11,650 nucleotides of DNA from CAZGXQ01 sp964530195 (GTDB taxonomy: Bacteria > Patescibacteriota > Minisyncoccia > Minisyncoccales > GBS-2). Shown here one piece after another: positions 1 through 7,000 of the stretch. Below the pieces are notes generated by a model. That model was given only the letters and a program-made list of their open reading frames with translations, made no database searches and was not told where the DNA came from. The DNA is taken from positions 1-11,650 of the forward strand of contig CAZGXQ010000025.1 of assembly GCA_964530195.1 (NCBI GenBank), written 5' to 3'. Every line of letters begins with the position of its first letter. The first letter of the stretch is position 1. The position numbers were made by a program, and so were the translations under genes.

Positions 1-50
1 TCGCCAGTCTCATAAGCTGGAGATCGTTGGTGCAAATCCAACCCCCGCAA
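1..50 (+). tRNA. Initiator tRNA-Met (CAU), 3' part only
   Basis: The 5' half lies outside the window. Visible are the anticodon stem-loop (stem 4-8/16-20, loop CTCATAA at 9-15, anticodon CAT at 11-13), a 5-nt variable loop, the T arm (26-42), the 3' acceptor strand CCCCGCA (43-49) and discriminator A50. The acceptor strand and the G before the anticodon stem match the bacterial initiator (fMet) type; A at position 72 fits the C1xA72 mismatch of initiators, though base 1 is not visible. Two things are odd. The anticodon stem lacks the three consecutive G-C pairs (29-31/39-41) that mark initiators, and the T loop reads TGCAAAT instead of TTCAAAT. The CCA tail is not encoded, since ACA follows. 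An elongator Met tRNA is the alternative. Confidence 0.8.
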
Positions 51-55
51 CATGT

Positions 56-104
56 TTAGGAATTAGGTTTTAGCAGTTAGGAATTAGCAATTAGAAGTTA
101 TGGG
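56..104 (+). repeat. Left arm, degenerate 7-nt tandem repeat (TTAGGAA type)
   Basis: There are six consecutive 7-nt units beginning TTAG (56-97): TTAGGAA, TTAGGTT, TTAGCAG, TTAGGAA, TTAGCAA and TTAGAAG. A seventh unit, TTATGGG (98-104), contains the start codon of the four-helix-bundle gene. Phase is kept without slippage. The arm begins 5 nt after the end of the initiator tRNA. Confidence 0.9.
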
Positions 105-453
105 AAAGAAATTTTTATTTGAGGATTTGAGGGTTTATCAGAGGAGTTTAAAAGTAGCTACAGATCTTTGCAAAATTGCCAGCGGGTTTCCGCATAAATT
201 TTCGCGCATTAGAGATCAATTAATAGGAGCCATTATTTCAGTACCATTAAACATTGCCGAAGGATGGAGAAGAAAATCAAAGAAGGAAAAGAAAAATTTC
301 TATAAAATCAGTTTAGCCTCCCTTTTTGAATGTATTCCTTTATTGGAAATTTGTTTAGAGTTAAATTTATTAAAAGAACCCGAATATGAGAGATTTCGAA
401 AGGAAATAACAGAAATTGCAATGATGATTAATGGTTTAATAAAATCCACTTGA
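100..453 (+). CDS. Four-helix-bundle protein, 23S rRNA intervening-sequence (S23/IVP) family
   Basis: This 117-residue protein shows the family pattern: an N-terminal FEDLRVYQRS segment (residues 7-16), the core NIAEG motif (51-55) followed by a basic stretch (RRKSKKEKK), then a long amphipathic helix with LASLFECIPLLE and a C-terminal helix. The length fits the family (about 115-130). The family forms a four-helix bundle that assembles as a pentamer in solved members. Its function is unknown; an RNA-binding role has been suggested because the genes often lie in rRNA intervening sequences. There is no Shine-Dalgarno site, and the ATG is embedded in the last heptad of the left repeat arm. The gene stands alone between tRNA genes, flanked by complementary arms. 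No frame damage is seen, so it is probably intact. Confidence 0.9.
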   Translation: MGKKFLFEDLRVYQRSLKVATDLCKIASGFPHKFSRIRDQLIGAIISVPLNIAEGWRRKSKKEKKNFYKISLASLFECIPLLEICLELNLLKEPEYERFRKEITEIAMMINGLIKST

Positions 454-482
454 CTTATTGCTCTCTAAAATTTAACCTTATT

Positions 483-517
483 CCCTAATCCCTAAAACCT
501 AATTCCTAAAACCTAAT
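483..517 (+). repeat. Right arm, complementary 7-nt tandem repeat (CCTAA type)
   Basis: Five in-phase heptads (CCCTAAT, CCCTAAA, ACCTAAT, TCCTAAA, ACCTAAT) lie 3 nt before the next tRNA. Bases 492-510 are the exact reverse complement of 55-73. Bases 485-509 are identical to 723-747 in the next spacer. The stretch 454-482 between the stop codon and the arm is AT-rich and only loosely similar to the repeat. Confidence 0.9.
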
Positions 518-520
518 TTC

Positions 521-591
521 GTCGGGGTAGCTCAATGGCAGAGCGGGGCTCTCATAAGGCCTAGATGTGGGTTCGATTCCCACCCTCGACA
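521..591 (+). tRNA. tRNA with CAU anticodon (elongator Met or Ile2)
   Basis: A full cloverleaf can be drawn. The acceptor GTCGGGG/CCTCGAC has one G-T pair; the D arm is GCTC/GAGC with a 7-nt loop containing GG; the anticodon stem is GGGCT/GGCCT around loop CTCATAA; the variable loop has 4 nt; the T arm is GTGGG/CCCAC with loop TTCGATT; the discriminator is A591. It is 71 nt long, which is short because of the small D loop and variable loop. It has no initiator features in the acceptor. A CAU anticodon can be elongator methionine or, after lysidine modification by TilS, isoleucine (AUA codons); the sequence alone does not decide. CCA is not encoded. Both ends abut heptad repeats. Confidence 0.9.
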
Positions 592-750
592 ATAAATAGG
601 AATTAGGACGGCACTTTTGTGCCTTTAGGAGTTAGCGATTAGGACGGCACTTCATGCCTTTAGCTATTAAAAATCAGTTCCCTAAAACCTAATTCCTATT
701 CCTAATTCCTAAAACCTAATTGCTAATCCCTAAAACCTAATTCCTAATTT
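592..750 (+). repeat. Second heptad-repeat hairpin spacer, without a gene
   Basis: This spacer fills the gap between the CAU tRNA and tRNA-Asp. The left half (596-673) is built of TTAGGNN heptads with two embedded mini-hairpins; the right half (678-746) is ten units of the NNNCCTA type, one of them 6 nt (699-704). Bases 595-607 are the exact reverse complement of 688-700. The right half shares a 25-nt identical run with the right arm of the first spacer (723-747 equals 485-509). No open reading frame of note is present. It looks like an empty or non-autonomous version of the element at 53-520. Confidence 0.8.
610..659 (+). repeat. Two small GGCAC hairpins embedded in the heptad array
   Basis: The inserts at 610-624 (GGCAC-TTTT-GTGCC plus T) and 646-659 (GGCA-CTTCA-TGCC plus T) each follow a TTAGGAC heptad and are followed by a TTAG heptad. 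They are near copies that differ mainly in the loop. The second insert is exactly two heptads long (14 nt), the first one base more. Confidence 0.75.
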
Positions 751-829
751 GGGGGTGTAGTTCAGCCTGGTCCAGAACATCCGCCTGTCACGCGGAAGAT
801 CGTGGGTTCAAATCCCATCACCCCCGCCA
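751..829 (+). tRNA. tRNA-Asp (GUC), CCA encoded
   Basis: The cloverleaf is complete: acceptor GGGGGTG/CACCCCC, D arm GTTC/GAAC with an 11-nt loop containing GG, anticodon stem TCCGC/GCGGA around CTGTCAC (anticodon GTC), 5-nt variable loop, T arm GTGGG/CCCAT with loop TTCAAAT. The discriminator G826 is the known aspartate identity base. The tail CCA (827-829) is encoded, unlike in the two upstream tRNAs. The gene directly abuts the heptad array upstream and a terminator downstream. Confidence 0.96.
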
Positions 830-859
830 AAAAGCAGAGAAATAAGCCTCTGCTTTTTT
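829..859 (+). terminator. Intrinsic terminator of the tRNA cluster
   Basis: GCAGAG (834-839) pairs with CTCTGC (848-853) across an 8-nt loop, and the stem is extended by an A run (829-833) against the T run (854-859). The six Ts after the stem make a standard rho-independent terminator, placed immediately after tRNA-Asp. It separates the tRNA transcript from the pheS operon. Confidence 0.88.
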
Positions 860-887
860 AAATTTAAATTTTTAAGCTAAAAGTGGG

Positions 888-916
888 TTGATTTTTCCTT
901 AATTTTTAGTTAAAAT
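888..916 (+). promoter_or_regulatory. Sigma70-type promoter for the pheS operon
   Basis: A -35 box TTGATT (888-893) and a -10 box TAAAAT (911-916) are separated by exactly 17 nt. The predicted transcription start is near 922-924, only about 5 nt before the pheS ATG at 928. There is no Shine-Dalgarno site, so the pheS mRNA would be nearly leaderless. No T-box or Phe leader peptide fits into the 68 nt between terminator and gene. Confidence 0.65.
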
Positions 917-927
917 GAAAAATTGGT

Positions 928-1986
928 ATGGAAAAAATCAACTTCAAAAAGCTTAAACTAAAGGTAGAAAAAGAAATAAGAGAAGCTAAGGACTTGAAGG
1001 AGCTAGATTTAATTTACAAATCTTATTTTGGACCAGAAGGCACAATAAGGGCTTTGACAAAAACTTTAAATAAATTACCAGAAAAAAAGAAAAAAATTTT
1101 CGGGAAAAAGGTTAATGAATTTAAAGAGTTTTTTCAGGAACTTATTAAAAGAAAATCAACTGAAATTAAGGAAAAAGTAGAAAGGGAGCTTGAAGAAAAA
1201 GAAACAATAGATATTACTCTTCCTGGAAAGAAAATAAAAACTGGCACTTTACATCCGTTAACATTGATTTTACAGAAGGTAGAGGATATTTTTCAATCAA
1301 TGGGTTTTTCGATTGTAGAGGGACCTGAAATTGAAAATGAATGGTATAATTTCGACGCTTTAAATATTCCAAAAGATCATCCAGCAAGGGATTTATGGGA
1401 CACTTTTTATATCAAGTCTGAAAAAAAACATCCAAAGAAAACTGGAAGACTTTTACTTAGAACTCACACTTCTCCAGTTCAAATCCGCTTTATGGAGAAA
1501 AATTTTCCTCCATTTAGAATAATTGCTCCAGGAAGAGTTTTTCGTCATGAAGCTACAGACGCCCGCCATGAGATAAATTTTTATCAGGTTGAAGGGTTAA
1601 TGGTGGATAAAAATATTTCAGTGGCAAATTTTAAAGCCATTTTACAGGAGTTTTTAAATAAATTTTTTGAAAAGAATGTAAAAATTAGATTAAGACCAAG
1701 TTATTTCCCATTTACCGAGCCTTCTTTTGAAGTTGATGTTCTTTGTATTAACTGTCAGGGAAGAGGTTGCTCAATTTGTTCGAGAGAGGGCTGGATTGAA
1801 TTAATGGGAGCTGGAATGGTTCATCCCAATGTTTTTAAAAATGCGGGAATTTTACCTTCTGAGGGTTGGCAGGGATTTGCGTTTGGTTTAGGCCTGGAAA
1901 GGTTAGCAATGGCAAAGTATAGAATAAACGATATCAGGCTTTTTTACAGTTCAGATCTTAGATTTTTAAATCAATTTCAACTATGA
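928..1986 (+). CDS. pheS: Phenylalanine--tRNA ligase alpha subunit
   Basis: This is the catalytic alpha subunit of the class II heterotetrameric (alpha-beta)2 enzyme that charges tRNA-Phe. The 352 residues match the family length. Residues 1-95 are a lysine/glutamate-rich helical region matching the N-terminal coiled coil that contacts tRNA. The catalytic core begins at HPLTLILQKV (109-118). Motif 2 is GRVFRHEATDARHEINFYQVEG (around 202-223) and motif 3 is GFAFGLGLERLAM (316-328). A Cys cluster C273-x2-C276-x4-C281-x2-C284 replaces the short loop of the E. coli enzyme; similar CxxC inserts occur in other bacterial PheS proteins and suggest a zinc knuckle. The TGA stop overlaps the pheT start (ATGA). 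It is the first gene of the operon, with no Shine-Dalgarno site. Confidence 0.98.
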   Translation: MEKINFKKLKLKVEKEIREAKDLKELDLIYKSYFGPEGTIRALTKTLNKLPEKKKKIFGKKVNEFKEFFQELIKRKSTEIKEKVERELEEKETIDITLPGKKIKTGTLHPLTLILQKVEDIFQSMGFSIVEGPEIENEWYNFDALNIPKDHPARDLWDTFYIKSEKKHPKKTGRLLLRTHTSPVQIRFMEKNFPPFRIIAPGRVFRHEATDARHEINFYQVEGLMVDKNISVANFKAILQEFLNKFFEKNVKIRLRPSYFPFTEPSFEVDVLCINCQGRGCSICSREGWIELMGAGMVHPNVFKNAGILPSEGWQGFAFGLGLERLAMAKYRINDIRLFYSSDLRFLNQFQL

Positions 1987-4010
1987 AGTTTTCATATAAT
2001 TTTTTACAAACATTCTTTGAAAGGAAATTACCACAACCAGAAAAACTGGCTCAGATTTTAACAATGCATGCCTTTGAGGTGAAAGAGGTTGAAAAGCAAG
2101 AAAAAGATTTTGTATTCGATATTGATGTTTTACCAAATAGACCAGATTGTTTTTCGCATATGGGAATTGCAAGGGAGATTTCAGCTATTTTAGGGCTAAA
2201 AATGAAAACACCTGAAATAGATATAAAAGAAGAAAAGGGCTTGAGAACAAATGATTTTCTGAAAATAAAGGTAGAAAATTTTAAAGATTGTCAAAGATAT
2301 ACTGCTAGAGTAGTATTTGATGTTAAAGTAGAACCCTCTCCTTTTTGGCTTTGTTCAATTTTGAAATCTTGCGGTTTAAGACCAATCAATAACATTGTTG
2401 ATATTACAAATTATGTGATGTTAGAAACTGGTCAACCCCTTCATGCTTTTGATTTTGACAAAATTTTTGGAGATCAGGTCAAAAAAATTATTGTAAAAAG
2501 AGCAAAAAAAGGAGAAAAATTTGTTTCATTAGATGGAGAAGAGTACGATTTAGACAATGAAATTTTAGTTATTGCTGATCAAAAAAATACTTTAGCAATT
2601 GCAGGAATAAAGGGTGGAAAGAAAGCAGAAATTGACGAAAATACAAAAAGGATAGTATTGGAGTCAGCAAATTTCAATTCCAAAAGGATTCGTCTTGGTT
2701 CAAGAAAAATTGATTTAAAAACAGATGCTTCACTCAGGTTTGAACATGGAATTTCTCCAGATTTAACCGAATTTGCAATTGACCGTGCAGCTTATTTAAT
2801 TCAAAAAATTGCAAAAGGGAAAGTTTTAAAGGGAAAGATTGATCTTTATCCCCATAAAATTTTGCCCAAAAGGATACTTTTTGAATTTGAAAAAATAAAG
2901 AGCCTTCTTTCAGTTAATATTTCAAAAAGCAAAGTTATTGAAATTTTCCAAAAATTAGGCTTGAGAGTAATATCAGAAAAAAAAGGAAAATTTTTAATTG
3001 AAATACCTACCCTCAGACAAGACTTATCAATTCAAGAAGATCTAATTGAAGAAATTGGAAGAATTTATGGTTGGGAGAGAATTCCAGCTATTTTGCCAAC
3101 CACTGTTTTATTACCTGCCAAGAAAAATTTAGATGTTTTTTGGGAAGAAAGGGCAAAAAATATATTAAAAGAGGTGGGAATGAATGAAATCTATAGTTAT
3201 TCTTTTATCAGCAAAAGAGATAAAGAAATTTTTAAATTTAAAGAATTAGTTGAAATTGAAAATCCAGTGAGCGCTGAGTTTTCATATCTGAGACCTTCTT
3301 TAATTCCAAATCTTTTAAAAGTCATTGTGAAAAATCAGCACTCTTTCAAAGAAATTAAAATTTTTGAAATAGGAAAAGTCTTTCCAGGAATAGAAAAAAA
3401 AGAAAAGAAAATGTTAACCGGAGCGATCACAGGAAATGCTTTTTTTGAAGCAAAAGGGATTGTTGATTGTCTTTTTCAAAAATTGGGAATCCCAAAAGTT
3501 TGGTATGACGAATTTCAACCGACACCAGAAGCAACTCAAAATTCAATTTGGCATTTAAAAAAATCAGCTGAAATAAAGGTAAATCACGAAGAAGTTGGAT
3601 TTTTGGGAGAGATTTCGCCCAAAATTCTTTCAGCCCTTTCTTTAAAAAATAGGGTCGTTGTTTTTGACCTTGATTTTGAAAAGATAAGCAATTTAGCCTC
3701 AGAAGAAGTAATTTATCAACCCATTTCTCCATTTCCACCAGTTATTAGAGATATTTCGGTTTTGGTTCCAAAATCAATTTTGGTTGAGGAAGTTTTAAAT
3801 AAGATTGAAAATGCTGGAGGCGAAGTTTTGATAGATGTTGATCTTTTTGATATTTTTGAAGGAGAAAACTTACCAGAAGATAAAAAGAGTTTAGCCTTTC
3901 ATTTAATTTTTCAAGCAAAAAATAGAGCCTTGAATTCAGAAGAAGTTAATGAAATTTTACAAAAAATAATTGAAGCTTTAGAAAGCGAAGGTTGGGAAAT
4001 AAGAAAATAA
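1983..4010 (+). CDS. pheT: Phenylalanine--tRNA ligase beta subunit, short form lacking the tRNA-binding (B2) domain
   Basis: This is the partner of PheS, contributing editing and tRNA anticodon recognition. It has 675 residues against about 790 usual. The N-terminal B1 strand-helix (1-36) runs straight into FDIDVLPNRPDC (45-56), which normally follows the roughly 110-residue EMAP-II/tRBD-like B2 domain. That domain is therefore cleanly missing rather than frameshifted. The B3/B4 editing region, the B5 region with EEIGRIYGWERIP, the B6/B7 class II-like fold and the C-terminal ferredoxin-like anticodon-binding domain (from about 579, SPFPPVIRDISVLVP through KKSLAFHLIFQ) are all present. The start overlaps the pheS stop by 4 nt, implying translational coupling. 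The reading frame is intact throughout. Confidence 0.97.
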   Translation: MKFSYNFLQTFFERKLPQPEKLAQILTMHAFEVKEVEKQEKDFVFDIDVLPNRPDCFSHMGIAREISAILGLKMKTPEIDIKEEKGLRTNDFLKIKVENFKDCQRYTARVVFDVKVEPSPFWLCSILKSCGLRPINNIVDITNYVMLETGQPLHAFDFDKIFGDQVKKIIVKRAKKGEKFVSLDGEEYDLDNEILVIADQKNTLAIAGIKGGKKAEIDENTKRIVLESANFNSKRIRLGSRKIDLKTDASLRFEHGISPDLTEFAIDRAAYLIQKIAKGKVLKGKIDLYPHKILPKRILFEFEKIKSLLSVNISKSKVIEIFQKLGLRVISEKKGKFLIEIPTLRQDLSIQEDLIEEIGRIYGWERIPAILPTTVLLPAKKNLDVFWEERAKNILKEVGMNEIYSYSFISKRDKEIFKFKELVEIENPVSAEFSYLRPSLIPNLLKVIVKNQHSFKEIKIFEIGKVFPGIEKKEKKMLTGAITGNAFFEAKGIVDCLFQKLGIPKVWYDEFQPTPEATQNSIWHLKKSAEIKVNHEEVGFLGEISPKILSALSLKNRVVVFDLDFEKISNLASEEVIYQPISPFPPVIRDISVLVPKSILVEEVLNKIENAGGEVLIDVDLFDIFEGENLPEDKKSLAFHLIFQAKNRALNSEEVNEILQKIIEALESEGWEIRK

Positions 4011-4016
4011 AAAAAT

Positions 4017-7000
4017 ATGACAAGAGAAAAAAAATCTGAAACATCTTACACAGCAAAAGATATTTATGTTTTAGAAGGGTTAGAGCCTGTAAGAAAAAGG
4101 CCTGCAATGTACATTGGTTCTACAGGATTAGACGGTCTTCACCATTTAATATGGGAGTGTGTTGATAATAGCGTGACTTATCACACGCCTGTAGTAATTA
4201 AAGAAAACAAAGAAATTAAAATTTTACCAATTGGCAAATTGATAAATGAACTTTTTAGAAAAAATTCTCAATTTATTGAGAAATCTTTAAGAGGGGAAAC
4301 TGAATTTTTGAGAAAAGGATTTGAAATTGAAGTTTTAAGTTTTGACCCTAAGGATTTAAAGTTGAAATTCCAACCAGTTTTTTCTCTAATTCGCCATAAA
4401 GTAAATAGTGAAATTTATAAAATTACACTTCAAAACAATCGACAAATCGAGATTACACCTTATCATTCGCTTTTTACCCTAAAAAATGGTCAAGTTGTAC
4501 CAATAAAAGGAACAGAAATCAAAATTGGGACACCAATTGTAGTTCCAAAAACTTGGCCAGAGATAACCCAAAATTTTCCAAAAGAAATTGATTTAATTGA
4601 TGAATTTTTAAAACTTTCACCTTTAAAGACCAAAAACTTACACCTTTTCAATGTTAAAGATTTGTTAAATAAAGAAATTTATCAAAAGTTAAAACCAATT
4701 TTGAAAAAGAAAATAAAGAAAAATTCAACTCAGCGTCCAAGCAACATTTTCTCAGATTACAAGAGGAGAAATTATTTGCCATTTAATTTACTTAGAAAAC
4801 TCCAAGGGAGCGAAATTGAAAAATTTAAAACAAGAGTTTTAATTGGCACCCGTTATAACAAAAAAATACTTTTGAAACCAAAGCTCAAAATTAATCAAGA
4901 TTTAGTTGAGCTTTTAGGAATTTTTACAGCCGAAGGTTCTATTGTAAAAAACAAAAACTTCAAAAATAGAGTAGTTTTTAGTTTTGGCGCAAAAGAAAAA
5001 GATTTAATTGATTATACCCTTTCTTTAATAAAAAGAATTTTTGGTTTGAATTTAAGCTCCTCTTATGCTCATGAAACGGCGAGAACAATTGTTATTGATT
5101 CTTATTTAATTGCTTTAATTTTTAAAGAGATTATAAAAACTGGAGAGACCAGTGCTAATAAAGTAGTGCCTAATTTAATATTTAATCTGAATCAGGAGTT
5201 AAGAGAGAGATATTTAATAGCTTATCTAGCTGGCGATGGTTATCCAACTCAATTTTGGACCTCTCACTTAATTCACGGGACTTCACCTTCTAACTCAGAA
5301 AAAAGGAAATTTGCTTTAGGGACCAAAAGTAAAAATTTGGCTACCCTTTTCTCTTATTTGCTTTCTTCTTTAAATAAAACTTATTCTCTTGGAGAGACTT
5401 TGAGAAAAGAAAAAGAAGGGTTTATTACAGCGAATTATAAAGGAAAGAAAAGAAAAATTAAAATCAGATGGAACAAGAGAAGTTTTAGGATAGATTTTTA
5501 TTGGAATACAAATTCCTCTTATTTAAACTATATTCCTTTTGACCAAGTAATTGAAAATTGTTTAGATAAACCAACACTTCTTCAGAGGAAAAATGATCAA
5601 ACAGGAATTTCTCAAAGGAAAGTGTTAGCTTTATTGGAAAAACAAAAATTAGTTTTAAAAACAGGGGCTTTAAAATTTTTAAACTCTGATTTAGGCATTT
5701 TAAAAGTAAAAAGGATAGAGAAAATAAAATATAAAAAGCCTTGGGTTTATGATTTTTCAGTACTTAATGGAGAAAATTTCATTGCTGGATTTTCTCCGAT
5801 AGTATGTCATAACAGTTTAGATGAAGCTATGGCAGGTTTTGCAAAAAATATTGAGGTTTGGTTGTTACCTCAAAATAAAGTAAAGGTTGTAGATGATGGA
5901 AGAGGAATTCCAGTTGACATTCACCCTCAAACAAAAAAATCAGCTCTAGAAACAGTGATGACAACTTTGCACGCTGGTGCAAAATTTGGAGGAAAAGCTT
6001 ATCAAGTAGCTGGAGGTTTACATGGTGTTGGGGTTTCGGTAGTTTGTGCTCTTTCAAAATGGATGAGAGCTGAAGTTTGTAGAGATGGATTTTTATATTC
6101 TCAAGAGTATAGCAAAGGAAAGCCAATTACAAAAGTCACAAAAGAAAAAAAATGCGACAAAACGGGAACGACTGTAATTTTTCAACCAGATCCAGAAATA
6201 TTCAAAGAGATCAAATTTGATTTAAAAAGAATTTTGCGCCATTTAAGACAACAAGCATATCTAACAAGCGGGGTACAAATAAAAGTAAGAGACCTAAGAG
6301 AAAAACCACATTTTTACTACACATTTTACTTTGAGGGAGGACTTTTATCTTATATTAAGTTTTTAATAAGGGGAAGTTCCCTCCTGCATCCAAACATTTT
6401 TTATTGTAAAGGAGAAAAAAATGGAATTTTGGTAGAAGCTGCTTTTTGCTATCTTCAAGACGAATACGAATCTTATGAAGAAGCTTTTGCAAACAATATT
6501 ATGACAGAGGAAGGAGGAACTCATTTAACTGGTTTTAGAACCGCTATAACTAGAACACTTAATGATTATGCGAGGAAAAATGGATTTTTAAAAGAGTCAG
6601 ACGAAAATCTAACCGGAGAAGATGTAAGAGAGGGGTTGACCGGAGTGGTTTCAGTTAAAATTAAAGAACCACAATTTGAAGGGCAAACTAAAGCAAAATT
6701 AGGCAATCCTGAAGCAAAAGTAGCAGTGGAGGCAGTAGTTTCGACTGCGTTAGAAGAGTTTTTAGAAAGATACCCTCAGGATGCGAGATTGATTATTGAA
6801 AAATGTCTTCTTACCCAAAAAGCAAGAAAAGCAGCAAAAGCTGCAAAAGAAACAGTAATCAGAAGAGGGGTTTTGGAGGGATTATCTCTCCCCGGAAAAT
6901 TGGCAGATTGCATTTCAAAAAATCCAGAAGAATCAGAACTTTTCATTGTAGAGGGAGAATCAGCTGGAGGATCTTCTCGCCAAGCTCGAGATCGGCACTT

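Larger units (their letters stand above)
53..520 (+). mobile_element. IVS-like element: four-helix-bundle gene inside inverted heptad-repeat arms
   Basis: The whole spacer between two tRNA genes consists of a left arm of TTAGGNN heptads, a gene for an S23/IVP-family protein, and a right arm of complementary CCTAA heptads that ends right at the next tRNA. A 19-nt stretch of the left arm (55-73) is the exact reverse complement of 492-510, so the RNA could fold into a long stem with the gene in the loop. This is the layout known for intervening sequences in 23S rRNA of Leptospira and others, which also carry an IVP gene between complementary ends. Here it sits between tRNAs rather than inside rRNA. 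Mobility is inferred from the layout and from the second copy of the arms at 592-750. No target duplication was identified. Confidence 0.55.

Noticed and set aside
521..591. Calling the second CAU tRNA specifically as tRNA-Ile2 or as elongator Met
   Set aside because: The identity bases visible do not decide between them; TilS recognition cannot be judged reliably by eye in this lineage.
56..746. CRISPR-like array formed by regularly spaced repeats in the tRNA region
   Set aside because: The units are 7 nt, adjacent and degenerate, with no unique spacers and no cas genes; they are tandem and inverted heptads.
860..927. T-box or Phe leader-peptide attenuator before pheS
   Set aside because: Only 68 nt separate the tRNA terminator from the ATG, a good promoter fills most of it, and there is no Phe-rich short frame or second terminator.
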